Positions 1 to 10,968 of a DNA stretch of 64,000 bases are shown one piece after another. Each line of letters begins with the position of its first letter. Within the stretch, counting starts at the first letter, position 1. The notes under the pieces were generated by a model. That model was not told the origin of the DNA, searched no databases, and saw only the letters and a program-made list of their open reading frames with translations. Both the position numbers and the translations under genes were made by a program. The stretch comes from Myxococcales bacterium (GTDB lineage: Bacteria; Myxococcota_A; Polyangia; Haliangiales; Haliangiaceae), in NCBI GenBank assembly GCA_028287135.1, contig JAQBQE010000060.1, positions 1-64,000 of the forward strand, read 5' to 3'.

Positions 1-2654
<2,654 letters not shown>

Positions 2655-2666
2655 TCGACCAACGAG

Positions 2667-2680
2667 CCGCTGCTCAGCGG
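2667..2680. terminator. short GC hairpin between convergent genes
   Basis: CCGCTG and CAGCGG form a six-base inverted repeat separated by CT, 12 bases after the carB stop and overlapping the stop codon of the convergent lipoprotein gene. There is no U-tract, so it could only be a weak terminator acting from both sides. Confidence 0.3.
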
Positions 2681-3198
2681 ACGGTGATCTTGAGCCACGG
2701 CGTCGTCATGGTGCCGGTCTTGCGCTCGAGCAACAGATTGCCGAACTGCAGCCCGCCGGCGTCGAGCGATCCGGTCGGCGCGCCGCGCGTCTTCGTCAAG
2801 GCGGCGATCAGCGCCTGCTCGTGCTCGATCCGCATCATGACCTCGTACGACTCGACGACGCCGTCGCGGTAGAACAGGTCGACGATCAGATCGCGGCCCT
2901 TCTCGGGCGCCCCCGGGAACGCGAGGGCGGCCTTGAACTCGAGGGTGCCGCCGAGATCGGTCGAGCGCACGAGCGCCATGCCGTACGAGCCCGGGAGGTC
3001 CTCGACTTTCTGACCGATCAGCGGCGAGGTCTCGAACGCGAGCTTCCTCGGATCGCTGCCGACGAACGTGTCCTGGACCGAGAGCACGCGCGGCGAATTC
3101 TTCGTCTGCTCGATCTCGGCCGCTTCCCGGCCGCGGGTCTCGCTGTCCTTGCCGCCACATGCGGTGAGCAGCACCGCGATCCACACGAGGCGCATCAT
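2674..3198 (-). CDS. small lipoprotein, function unknown
   Basis: Predicted 174-residue lipoprotein. I chose the ATG at 3198 because it overlaps the TGA of the upstream gene as ATGA and opens directly into a signal peptide (MMRLVWIAVLLTACGGK) with a lipobox ending in Cys. The longer open frame upstream of it overlaps the B3/B4 gene. The mature part begins with a charged, Glu-rich linker and continues as a mixed alpha/beta sequence without a motif I recognise. The four-base overlap implies coupled translation with the B3/B4-domain protein, but the two do not obviously share a pathway. Confidence 0.75.
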   Translation of the reverse strand: MMRLVWIAVLLTACGGKDSETRGREAAEIEQTKNSPRVLSVQDTFVGSDPRKLAFETSPLIGQKVEDLPGSYGMALVRSTDLGGTLEFKAALAFPGAPEKGRDLIVDLFYRDGVVESYEVMMRIEHEQALIAALTKTRGAPTGSLDAGGLQFGNLLLERKTGTMTTPWLKITVR

Positions 3199-3848
3199 GG
3201 AGCAGACCCTACCGTGACATCTTCCACGGTTGCGCCCGGAATCGAGCGAATCAGGTCCCGGTACCATTGCGTGGCCTCCTGGGTGCGCCCCGGGAGCGTT
3301 CGCGTTCCCCACACGATCGAGATCGCCGCACGGGTTTCATCGTGCGTCTTCGTGCGCTGCGCATCCTTGACCGGCGTACCGGTCGGGCCGAGCGCATCGT
3401 GCAGACAGATCAGGCCGCCCGCATCGATCACCTGTCCCGACGGATTGAACACGTACGTGGTCCCCATCGGCGCGACCTTGATCGTCAGCGGACCCTCGAG
3501 CCGATCAAGATCGACGAGCGAGATCGGCAGACCGCTGTGCAGCGACACGACATTGCACGCATCGACCCCGGCGTTGATCGCGGGGAACCGGCCCTCGGTG
3601 ACCGCGGCGACCAGGTACTCGGAGGCCGGCTTGCTCCGGCCCGAGGGCTTGAAGCCCCCCTTGCGCAGCAGGGTGCGCACCTCGGCCCGTACGTGATCGG
3701 ACGTACCCACGGGTGCGGTCGCCCCGTGCACCGCCAGGGCGGAAATATGCCCGGGCGTCGGGATCGCGGCCAGAGGTTGTGCAAACCGCGTCACGAAGGC
3801 GCCGACATCGAGGAGATCGTGCGATTCGACCTGGATGGTGAGCCCCAT
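3195..3848 (-). CDS. stand-alone B3/B4 tRNA-binding-domain protein
   Basis: A 217-residue protein resembling the B3/B4 domain of phenylalanyl-tRNA synthetase beta chains, here without the synthetase core (COG3382 type). Key block: FKPSGRSKPASEYL followed by FPAINAGVDACNVVSLHSGL and a DLDRL segment. In PheRS this domain takes part in editing mischarged Tyr-tRNA; stand-alone relatives may act on free aminoacyl-tRNA, but that is inference here. The start ATG at 3848 is 65 bases from the divergent kinase GTG, so both promoters must lie in that gap. Its TGA overlaps the start of the downstream lipoprotein gene. Confidence 0.82.
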   Translation of the reverse strand: MGLTIQVESHDLLDVGAFVTRFAQPLAAIPTPGHISALAVHGATAPVGTSDHVRAEVRTLLRKGGFKPSGRSKPASEYLVAAVTEGRFPAINAGVDACNVVSLHSGLPISLVDLDRLEGPLTIKVAPMGTTYVFNPSGQVIDAGGLICLHDALGPTGTPVKDAQRTKTHDETRAAISIVWGTRTLPGRTQEATQWYRDLIRSIPGATVEDVTVGSAP

Positions 3849-3901
3849 GCCTACACCATAGATGCGAGCGCGCCAGAAGCCTCGCGAATCGCACGTTGCG
3901 T

Positions 3902-3907
3902 TACACT
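3902..3907 (+). promoter_or_regulatory. -10-like TACACT six bases before a GTG start
   Basis: TACACT is separated by exactly six bases (gtagcc) from the GTG at 3914. There is no Shine-Dalgarno sequence. This fits a leaderless transcript beginning at the start codon, and it favours GTG 3914 over TTG 3896 as the kinase start. The same layout recurs at several genes in the window. Confidence 0.45.
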
Positions 3908-3913
3908 GTAGCC

Positions 3914-5872
3914 GTGACTTCTCTGGGGGATGCCCCTCGCCCGACCCGACTCGGGCGGTACGAGCTGATCACCCAGATCGGCCAGGGTGGCATGGCCGAG
4001 GTCCAGCTCGCGATCCAGCGCGGACCTGCCGGGTTCGAGAAGCTCGTCGTCGTCAAGCTGGTCCACGCGAACCTTGCGACCCAGAAGGCGTTCGTCGACA
4101 TGCTGCTCGACGAGGCGCGGATGGCGGCGATGCTCAAGCATCCCAACGTCGTCGACATCTACGATCTCGGCGAGGCGGAGGGTCGGTACTTCATCGCGAT
4201 GGAGTACCTCGAGGGCGAGCCGCTCCTCGCCGTGCTGCGCGCGGGTCGTGAGGGCAAGCGGCTCGATCCGCTATCGACGGCGCGGCTGATCTCCGATACC
4301 GCCGAAGGCCTCGAGGCGGCGCACGAGCTGCGCACGATGGCGGGTGAAGCGATCGAGCTCGTCCATCACGACGTCTCGCTCGGCAACATCGTCGTCCTCT
4401 ACAACGGCCAGGTGAAGCTCGTCGATTTCGGCGTTGCGAAGGCGACCTCGGCGGCGGGTCCCCGCGCGAAGGTGCAGGGCAAGTTCAGCTACATGGCTCC
4501 GGAGAAGCTCAAGGGCGACTCCGGCGATCGGCGCAGCGACATCTGGTCGCTCGGCTGCGTGTTGTGGGAGGCGTTGACGCTGCGCCGGCTGTTCAAGGGC
4601 GGCAATGACGCCGACACGATGAAGCAGGTGCTCGAGACGGCGATCGCGAAGCCCTCGGCCGTCAACGGCGACGTCCACCCGGACTTCGATCCGATCGTGA
4701 TGAAGGCCCTCGAGCGCGATCCTGCGAATCGCTACGCGACGGCCAAGCAGATGGCGCAGGATCTCGAGGAGGTCCTGCGCGAGCACAAGTACGGCGGCAA
4801 GAACGACGTCATCGCGAAGTACATGCAGACGACCTTCGAGTCGCACATCGTCGCGCGCAAGAACCTCCTGCAAGAGGTCAGCAGCAAGGGCCGCGCGAGC
4901 GCCGACGTCCTCGAGGCAGCGTTCGACGAGCCGCAGCTCGCGTCGGGATCTCCGATCACGCACTCGGGCGAGTTCGCGGTCAAGTTCCGGCAACCGACCG
5001 GTGAGGTCATGGCGGCCGAGGATCCCAGCGGCGCGCCGCGCGCGAGGAGCAATACCGGGATGAGCCAGGTGCTCGCCGCGCTCCCTCGGAGTGCGCGTCC
5101 TTCGGGCCAGATGCTCTCGCAGCCCTACGAGCCCGAGACGAGCCAGGTGCTCGCTCCGTTGCCACGAAGTGGGCGTCCGTCGGGCCAGATGCTCTCGCAG
5201 CCCTACGAGCCCGAGACGGTCCTGCCAGGCGGAGGAACGACGGCAAACGCCGGGCTGGGTCGCACGAAGCTCCTCGTGATCGCGGGGGCCGGTGCCTTCG
5301 TCCTGATCGCGATCGCGATCGTCGTGATGTTCGGCGGTGCTCCCAAGCCCAAGGATCCGGGCGGGCCGGCGCATGGCACCACGGGTGGCTCGGATGTGAT
5401 CGCGGTCGCGCCGGCACCGGTGGTCGTGGCCGTCGGATCCGGATCGGCAGCGGGCTCGAACGCGGTGGTGGCAACGGCAGCCGGATCGGGATCGGCGGAC
5501 GCTGCGGGCTCTGCGGGATCAGGATCAGGATCGGTGGAGCCCGAGGCTGGATCGGCGGACGAGGACGAGATCGAGATGGGCTCCGCGGTCGCAAAGCCCG
5601 GCGCACCACGGCCGCCCAAGGTGAGCGCGCAGGAGATGTTCAAGACCGGCATGCAGTCCTACGTGAAGGGAGATTCGCGGACCGCGGTGAGCGCGTTCCG
5701 TCGAGCCGTTCAGGCCCAGCCCGGTTACGCGACCGCATGGCGCGCGCTCGGTCTCGCCCACGAGAAGCTCGGCGAGTTCGGTCAGGCGAAGACCGCCCTG
5801 CAGCGCTACCTGCAGCTCGCGCCGAACGCGGCGGACGCAGCTCAGATCCGTGAGAAGATTGGCAGCCTGTGA
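3914..5872 (+). CDS. membrane-anchored Ser/Thr protein kinase with periplasmic TPR
   Basis: Hanks-type kinase, 652 residues. N-terminal kinase domain (about 17-290) has a glycine loop (GQGGMAEV), a catalytic Lys (VVVKLVH), HHDVSLGN around residue 150 in place of HRDxKxxN, DFG near 172 and an APE-like MAPEK. The Asp and Asn of the catalytic loop are kept but the Arg is His, so this is a non-RD kinase. After a Pro/Ser-rich linker containing two 26-residue tandem repeats comes one TM helix (about 450-472), a GSGSA-rich extracytoplasmic linker and a C-terminal TPR region (ALGLAHEKLGEFGQA). It is first of three genes joined by GTGA overlaps. A TTG at 3896 is a possible alternative start. Confidence 0.88.
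   Translation: MTSLGDAPRPTRLGRYELITQIGQGGMAEVQLAIQRGPAGFEKLVVVKLVHANLATQKAFVDMLLDEARMAAMLKHPNVVDIYDLGEAEGRYFIAMEYLEGEPLLAVLRAGREGKRLDPLSTARLISDTAEGLEAAHELRTMAGEAIELVHHDVSLGNIVVLYNGQVKLVDFGVAKATSAAGPRAKVQGKFSYMAPEKLKGDSGDRRSDIWSLGCVLWEALTLRRLFKGGNDADTMKQVLETAIAKPSAVNGDVHPDFDPIVMKALERDPANRYATAKQMAQDLEEVLREHKYGGKNDVIAKYMQTTFESHIVARKNLLQEVSSKGRASADVLEAAFDEPQLASGSPITHSGEFAVKFRQPTGEVMAAEDPSGAPRARSNTGMSQVLAALPRSARPSGQMLSQPYEPETSQVLAPLPRSGRPSGQMLSQPYEPETVLPGGGTTANAGLGRTKLLVIAGAGAFVLIAIAIVVMFGGAPKPKDPGGPAHGTTGGSDVIAVAPAPVVVAVGSGSAAGSNAVVATAAGSGSADAAGSAGSGSGSVEPEAGSADEDEIEMGSAVAKPGAPRPPKVSAQEMFKTGMQSYVKGDSRTAVSAFRRAVQAQPGYATAWRALGLAHEKLGEFGQAKTALQRYLQLAPNAADAAQIREKIGSL
5062..5217 (+). repeat. two 78-bp tandem repeats inside the kinase linker
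   Basis: Two in-frame copies with a 78-bp period (5062-5139 and 5140-5217) encode near-identical 26-residue units built on SQVLxxLPRSxRPSGQMLSQ plus PYEPET. They sit in the cytoplasmic linker between kinase domain and TM helix. Ser/Thr residues in a proline-rich setting could be autophosphorylation or docking sites (inference). Confidence 0.85.
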
Positions 5873-6744
5873 CACGACGTACGCGGGTGATGGTGCTGGT
5901 GGGGTTCGCGCTGGTCCTGATGACCGCGCTTGCGAGCGCCGCACCGCGCACCGTGCTCGTGCTTCCGGTCGACGGTAACGCCGATCCGTCAGTCCGCGCG
6001 AAGCTGAACCTCTCGGTCCAGAAGCTCGCTCGCAAGCTTCCCGGCAAGGTCAGCGTCGGTGATACGACGTTCACCGAGACGGCCGCCGCGGTCGGCTGCG
6101 ATCCGACCGCCCCCGATTGCGCCGAGATGGTGCGCTCGACGCTCGGCGTCGACGAGCTCGTGCACGGCACCGCGACGTGGAAGGACGGCGAGACCCGGCT
6201 CGTCGTGCGACGCACCGTAGCCAAGGAGCCGACGCGCTCGGTGTTGGTCGTGCTGGCGGCCGAGGAGGCACCCGAGAAGTCAGAGACCACGCTCGGCCCG
6301 CTGTTCGATGGCAGCGGCGGAACCACCGAGCCGGTCGCGACCGACCCCGACCCGCTCGCGCAGCAACCGCCGCCGAGCGAGACGCCGCCGCCCCCGGCCG
6401 GACCAAGCTACGACAACCGCAAGCGCAACAAGGGCATCATCTTCGCGGCCGCCGGTGGCGTGACCCTCGTGATCGGGCTGGCGCTGTGGAGCAACAAGTC
6501 GAGCGTGCAGGACGACATCGATGATCTGCCCGCGCGCGATCCCGAGGACTTCGAGCGCCTCGAGCAGCTCGAGAGCCGCGCGTTCAAGTACGCCATGGTC
6601 GGCAACGTGATGGTCGTCGCAGCGCTCGCGCTCGGTGGCTACGGTGGCTGGACCCTCTATCAGGATCGCAAGGAGCGTCGGATCGCGGTGGTGCCCCAGG
6701 TCACCCCGACGACGGCAGGCCTGGTCGTGGGAGGCCACTGGTGA
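5869..6744 (+). CDS. exported/membrane protein of unknown function, kinase operon
   Basis: A 291-residue protein starting at GTG 5869, which overlaps the kinase stop as GTGA. It has a signal peptide (VLVGFALVLMTALASA), then a domain of about 110 residues resembling the conserved periplasmic N-terminal domains of myxobacterial TPR/PEGA proteins (RTVLVLPVDG start, two Cys in GCDPTAPDC). A Pro-rich linker follows, then two hydrophobic helices (IIFAAAGGVTLVIGLALW and VMVVAALALGGYGGWTL) separated by a charged stretch. The layout suggests a sensing domain tied to the membrane. Coupling to the kinase suggests it may be a partner or substrate, which is inference only. Confidence 0.7.
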   Translation: MTRRTRVMVLVGFALVLMTALASAAPRTVLVLPVDGNADPSVRAKLNLSVQKLARKLPGKVSVGDTTFTETAAAVGCDPTAPDCAEMVRSTLGVDELVHGTATWKDGETRLVVRRTVAKEPTRSVLVVLAAEEAPEKSETTLGPLFDGSGGTTEPVATDPDPLAQQPPPSETPPPPAGPSYDNRKRNKGIIFAAAGGVTLVIGLALWSNKSSVQDDIDDLPARDPEDFERLEQLESRAFKYAMVGNVMVVAALALGGYGGWTLYQDRKERRIAVVPQVTPTTAGLVVGGHW

Positions 6745-7382
6745 AGACGGCGCTGCTGCTCCTCCACGCGGGCGTGCTCGTCGTGCTCGTGAGCGCGAGC
6801 TGCCTCGTCGATCGCAAGGCCAACGACTACGCGTGCAGCTCCGACGCTGACTGCATGGGATTCCCCGATTCGCGCGTGTGCGACACGATGATCGGGTACT
6901 GCGTGGTCGAGGACTGCCCGTCAGATTGCAACGCGGGCTGCAGTCTCACCGAGAAGACCTGCAACGTGCTGTGTCAGCAGGGCCGCAACTGCAACTTCGT
7001 CGAGTGTCCCGCGGGGTTCGACTGCACGATCAACTGCATGTCGGGCGGCGCCTGCAACGACATCGACTGTACGGATGCGCGCTCGTGCGCGATCAACTGC
7101 AACGCGAACAACGCATGCGGCTCGATCGACTGTGGAACCGGCGGCGCGGAGTGCCAGGTCACGTGCAACGGAACCAACGCGTGTGAAGACGTGGATTGCA
7201 GCGATGCGGCCTGCTCGGTGACGTGCACCGGGAGCAATGCCTGCCAGGACGTCGATTGCGCGGACTCGTGCTCGTGCATGTCGACGTGCGCGGCGGGTCA
7301 GTGCGCCTCGATGGCCTGCCCGACAGGGTGCATGGGAGCCTCCGGATGCATGACCGGCGGCGCCTGTACGACCTGCCCGTAG
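6741..7382 (+). CDS. cysteine-rich secreted repeat protein
   Basis: A 213-residue exported protein with about 40 cysteines. GTG 6741 overlaps the previous stop as GTGA. A hydrophobic signal peptide ends at SASCLVDR (possible lipobox, but -3 is Ser). A short region with an EDCPSDC-type motif leads into repeated units of the form DxDC-x4-CxxxC-x3-NACxxxDC, for example NACGSIDC, NACEDVDC, NACQDVDC. Such Cys ladders usually form disulphide-stabilised surface or adhesin-like stalks. No catalytic motif is seen. Being third in the kinase run suggests a surface protein controlled or sensed by that system (inference). Confidence 0.75.
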   Translation: MKTALLLLHAGVLVVLVSASCLVDRKANDYACSSDADCMGFPDSRVCDTMIGYCVVEDCPSDCNAGCSLTEKTCNVLCQQGRNCNFVECPAGFDCTINCMSGGACNDIDCTDARSCAINCNANNACGSIDCGTGGAECQVTCNGTNACEDVDCSDAACSVTCTGSNACQDVDCADSCSCMSTCAAGQCASMACPTGCMGASGCMTGGACTTCP

Positions 7383-7424
7383 CCTTGCGACCTGCCGGCC
7401 GAGAGAGTACGAATAGCTCGCGCC

Positions 7425-7928
7425 ATGAGCGAAAAGTTTCCGATGACCCCTTCGGGGTTCGCCGCCATGAAGGCGCACCTGAAGCGCCTGAAGGACGTGG
7501 AACGTCCCCGGAACAGCCGTGCGATCGAGATCGCGCGGGGTCACGGCGATCTGTCCGAGAACGCCGACTACAGCGCCGCGAAGGAGGAGCAAGGCCTCAT
7601 CGAGGCCAAGATCCGCGAGCTCGAGGCGAAATCGGCGATGGCCGAAGTCATTGATCCAACCAAGCTATCGGGTTCCCGAGTCTCGTTCGGAGCGACCGTG
7701 ACCATCGAGGACAGCGAGACCGGTGACGAGCAGACCTACGTGATCGTGGGCGAGCACGAGGCCGACATCAAGAAGGGTCGGCTCTCGATCGGTGCGCCCG
7801 TGGCGCGCTCGCTGATCGGCAAGGAGGTCGGCGACACCGCGACGCTGACCACGCCCAAGGGCAAGCGCGAGGTCGAGGTCACCAAGGTGGAGTGGATCGA
7901 CGTTCCCGCACTCGAGGATCTCCCATGA
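7425..7928 (+). CDS. greA: transcription elongation factor GreA
   Basis: GreA, 167 residues, stimulates cleavage of backtracked RNA in stalled RNA polymerase. The N-terminal coiled coil contains the tip motif GDLSENADYSAAKEEQ with the conserved acidic residues, followed by RIxELE-type helix. The C-terminal FKBP-like domain has GATVTIED, TYVIVGEHEAD and the SPVARALIG-type motif here as APVARSLIGKEVGD. Length is close to the usual 158 with a few extra N-terminal residues. It starts 42 bases after the Cys-rich gene and its TGA overlaps the next ATG. Confidence 0.97.
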   Translation: MSEKFPMTPSGFAAMKAHLKRLKDVERPRNSRAIEIARGHGDLSENADYSAAKEEQGLIEAKIRELEAKSAMAEVIDPTKLSGSRVSFGATVTIEDSETGDEQTYVIVGEHEADIKKGRLSIGAPVARSLIGKEVGDTATLTTPKGKREVEVTKVEWIDVPALEDLP

Positions 7929-8200
7929 CCACGTCTCGCATCCGTCGCTTCCTCGCCCTCGGCCTCTGCGCGATCGGAGCGGCCGTCGTGCTCTCCGGCG
8001 GCTGCAAGCAGGGAGAAGGCGAGCGCTGCCAGGCCCGGGAGGATTGCGAATCGCCGCTGGTCTGCAACCTCGCGACCCTGACCTGCTCGAACGAGTCGTC
8101 GACGGGCCAGATCGATGCGACCGTGCAAGATGGTCCGCCCGCGGATGCCGCCGTCGATGCGATCGATGCGGCCTCCGACGCTGCCATCGACGCGATCTGA
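7925..8200 (+). CDS. small Asp/Ala-rich lipoprotein
   Basis: A 91-residue lipoprotein. ATG 7925 overlaps the greA stop (ATGA). Signal peptide with lipobox LSGGC, then a four-Cys segment (CQAREDCESPLVC, LTC) of the kind common on myxobacterial surface proteins, then an Asp/Ala-rich tail in which DA dipeptides recur (VDAIDAASDAAIDAI). No function is recognisable. It converges on the FGE-like gene, whose stop lies 3 bases past its own. Confidence 0.72.
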   Translation: MTTSRIRRFLALGLCAIGAAVVLSGGCKQGEGERCQAREDCESPLVCNLATLTCSNESSTGQIDATVQDGPPADAAVDAIDAASDAAIDAI

Positions 8201-8203
8201 TCG

Positions 8204-9220
8204 CTAGCGCAGCGTGCGCGCGCAGCGGAACCCGACATGGGAAAACCGCTGCGTCGCGTCGTAGTACGGATTGAACGGATCGCGCAGGTTCGACTTCGCG
8301 ACGAAGCTCGGCTGGCGCCACGACCCACCGCGCACCACGCGGGTCTGCGTCGCCGAGCCCTCGCGTAGCGGATTGGCGTCGGACAGGTTGTCGTAACCGC
8401 GGTTGCGATCGTCGTGGAAGTACGCGTCCGCCATCCACTCCGCAACATTGCCGGCCTGATCGCGGGTCCCGAACGGGCTCTCACCCCACGGGAAGCTGCC
8501 CGGCGGTGCGAGCAGAGCAAAGCCGTCGGCATCGTCGGGATCCCCGAAGAAGCGCAGCGGCACGGTCGAGATCTGCCGCTCGATGTCGCGCATCGCGACC
8601 ACCCGGGGCTGGCCGTGGTTGAAGTCCTTCGGCTGCTCGAGCTCGCCCCACGGCCACTCGGCTTCTGCACCGTCTCCGCGCGCCGCCCTCTCCCACTCCG
8701 CCTCGGTCGGGAGCCGCCCGCCGCGCCAGCGGCAATACGCCTGTGCCTCGTCCCACGTCGCGTTGACCATCGGCCAGTCGCCCCGGATGTAGCGCTCGTC
8801 GCCGGCGACCAGCGCATCGAGCGTGCAGCCGCCGCGCGCAACGCAGACCCGGTAGTCGGCGACACTGACCTCGTCGCGATCGATCGCGTAGGCGTCGAGG
8901 AACACCGGCCGCTGCAGCATGTGCGTCAGGTCCGCGTAGTACTCGCTGCAGAAGTCGATGAACCCACCGGTCTGCGTCTGCTGTCGCGGCGTCTGGTTCG
9001 GTGGGAAGTACGCGAGCACGCACTGCGTCTGTGCCGAGACGGCTGCTTCCTCCGAGACGCCCATCTCGAACGTGCCGGCCGGGATGAACACCTCGACCTG
9101 GCGCGGCTTCTCGATCCGGACCGCGCGGCCCCCGGCGCGGCCATCACGGATCCCGACCGCACCGACCGCAGCGACGGCAAGGGCCGCGGCGGAGCCGACG
9201 AGGAGGGTGCGCGACGCCAT
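8204..9220 (-). CDS. formylglycine-generating-enzyme-like (SUMF1) domain protein, catalytic Cys absent
   Basis: A 338-residue protein with an N-terminal hydrophobic segment (LLVGSAAALAVAAVGAVGI), so exported or anchored, followed by an FGE-sulfatase/SUMF1 domain: FIPAGTFEMG, DRDEVSVADY, VNATWDEAQAYCRWRGG, LPTEAEWERAARG, AGNVAEWMAD, RVVRGGSW and VGFRCAR. In true FGE the stretch after GGS carries the two copper-binding cysteines; here it reads GGSWRQPSFVAKS with none, so sulfatase activation is unlikely. ATG 9220 lies 20 bases after the preceding stop; GTG 9238 is an alternative. Last gene of the SIR2-TPR operon. Confidence 0.85.
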   Translation of the reverse strand: MASRTLLVGSAAALAVAAVGAVGIRDGRAGGRAVRIEKPRQVEVFIPAGTFEMGVSEEAAVSAQTQCVLAYFPPNQTPRQQTQTGGFIDFCSEYYADLTHMLQRPVFLDAYAIDRDEVSVADYRVCVARGGCTLDALVAGDERYIRGDWPMVNATWDEAQAYCRWRGGRLPTEAEWERAARGDGAEAEWPWGELEQPKDFNHGQPRVVAMRDIERQISTVPLRFFGDPDDADGFALLAPPGSFPWGESPFGTRDQAGNVAEWMADAYFHDDRNRGYDNLSDANPLREGSATQTRVVRGGSWRQPSFVAKSNLRDPFNPYYDATQRFSHVGFRCARTLR

Positions 9221-9240
9221 GCGCTGATCTTGTCCCACGA

Positions 9241-10968
9241 CTACCGTCCCAGCAAGAACGCCAGCGCGATCCGGGCACGTTCTGCGCTGCCGGAGGGGGC
9301 GACCGCGAGCTGATCGAGGAGGGTGGTTGCCATCGCGGCACGCCCACGCCGGGTCGTCAGCTCGACGAGCGCCGCGGTGGCGACCTCGGGCGAGTCGTCC
9401 GAGGCGAGCCGGGTCAGGACCTCCTCGTCGGTGATCGCGTCGATCACCGCGCGGCGAACCTGCGGCGCGAGGTCCGAGGCCGCACGGACGAGCAGCTCGG
9501 GGGACCGCTCGCCGAGCATCGCCAGCGCCGCCGCCCGAACGTCGGGATCGGCGTCCACGGCGAGGCTGCGCAGCTCGGGCTCGGTCGCCGCTGCAACCGC
9601 AGCCGCCCGGACCTCCGGAGCCGGATCACTCGAGGCACGCGCGATCCGGCGAGGCTCGAGGATCGCGAGCGCGCCGACCGCGCGGGCGCGCACCACCTGA
9701 TCCCGATCGCGCGCGAGCTCTCGTAGCCGTGCGAGGGCTCCGGATCCGACACGGATCGCGCCGGCCCGCGTGCTCGAGCCGCGTGCCTGCCGCGCGATGG
9801 TTTCGGCGCACGCGGCGCGCACGGTGGCATCGGGATCGCGCAACCCACGCAGCACGACCGGCTGCGCGTCCCAGTCGGCGGGAATCGCGGCGCACACCGC
9901 AGCCCGCGTGCGTGCGTCGCCGCGGGTGAACCAGGTCAGGAGCTTCGGTGCGAGCGAGAGATCGGGAGCGACCGCATGCGCACGCAGCGCGGTGACCGCG
10001 GCAGCGGACTCGAGGGCGCGGCGGACCACCGACGTCGCACGCGCGCGCTGGCCGAGTGCGACGAGCGCGGTGGTCTCCGCCTGTGCGAGCCGCGGATCGT
10101 GCTGGAGGTCACCCGGTAGCATGCCGGCGATCACATCGACCGCGGCCTGGTCCTCGAGCTGCGCCACCGCGACGATCGCAGCGAGCCGGAGCTCGGTGTC
10201 GATCGTCGGTGAGATCAGCGCCCGGATCGGAGCGGCGAGCTGACGGACCGACGCCCGCCCGATCGCCTCGACGGCGGCCTTGCGCGCACCCGCTCCCATG
10301 CTGCCGAGGGCTTCGCGCAGCGCCGCGATCATCACCCGTTCGGCGGCGACCAGGCGATCCGGATCCGAGCTCGCAGCGCGTGCGATCCGTCGCGCGGCAC
10401 GCGCCAGCTCGCCCTGTGCGAGCAAGCGGTCGGTGACGTCGAGCACCGCTCCCTCGACCTCGAGCAGCGCAGCGGTGGCCGCGCCCGCCTGGCGGAGGTC
10501 GCGCGCGAACAGCCAGCGCACGTGGACACGGTCGTCATCGGACAGCAGCTCGACAGGAGGCGGCTCGACCCGTGGCGCATCGGCGAGCACGTCGCGCACC
10601 GCGCGATCGAAGTCCGCGCTACCGCTGGTCTCGATCGAGATCCCCGAGACCTTGCCCGCGCGGTCGATCACGAGCGTCGCGGTCGCGGCCAGTGTCAGCT
10701 CGTTCAGCGGATGCGACGGCGCGAGCCGGACCCGGCAGTCCTCGAGGAAATGCTCCCAGTTTGGCTGGATGTGCTTCGCCACCGCCGTGAGATAGGCCGC
10801 GCCGCGCACATCGGCGTGGATCGCCGCGGGCGGGCCGAGCGCAGGCGGTAGCGCGACCCGCCGCACCGGCGCGACCACAGGAGCACCACCGCAGGCGGTG
10901 CCGGCGGTGAGTGCTGCTGCGATCAAGATGCGACGGCGCGTTCCCCGCACGTCGCTCGAAGATGTCAC
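9241..10968 (-). CDS. lipoprotein fusing a TonB-C-like domain to HEAT repeats
   Basis: 575 residues from GTG 10968, which overlaps the previous stop as GTGA; the longer open frame upstream is only a shadow of that gene. A signal peptide ends at TACGG (probable lipoprotein). Residues about 50-160 look like a TonB/TolA C-terminal domain: a YLTAVAKHIQPNW helix, ATLVIDRAGKVSGISIETS, then FDRAVRDVLADAPRVEPPP. The remainder is alpha-helical HEAT-like repeats (VRRAVIDAITDEEVLTRLA, DPDVRAAALAMLGE). TonB-C domains normally receive energy from ExbBD and touch outer-membrane partners. Its fusion to a repeat scaffold suggests a periplasmic adaptor (inference). Confidence 0.78.
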   Translation of the reverse strand: MTSSSDVRGTRRRILIAAALTAGTACGGAPVVAPVRRVALPPALGPPAAIHADVRGAAYLTAVAKHIQPNWEHFLEDCRVRLAPSHPLNELTLAATATLVIDRAGKVSGISIETSGSADFDRAVRDVLADAPRVEPPPVELLSDDDRVHVRWLFARDLRQAGAATAALLEVEGAVLDVTDRLLAQGELARAARRIARAASSDPDRLVAAERVMIAALREALGSMGAGARKAAVEAIGRASVRQLAAPIRALISPTIDTELRLAAIVAVAQLEDQAAVDVIAGMLPGDLQHDPRLAQAETTALVALGQRARATSVVRRALESAAAVTALRAHAVAPDLSLAPKLLTWFTRGDARTRAAVCAAIPADWDAQPVVLRGLRDPDATVRAACAETIARQARGSSTRAGAIRVGSGALARLRELARDRDQVVRARAVGALAILEPRRIARASSDPAPEVRAAAVAAATEPELRSLAVDADPDVRAAALAMLGERSPELLVRAASDLAPQVRRAVIDAITDEEVLTRLASDDSPEVATAALVELTTRRGRAAMATTLLDQLAVAPSGSAERARIALAFLLGR

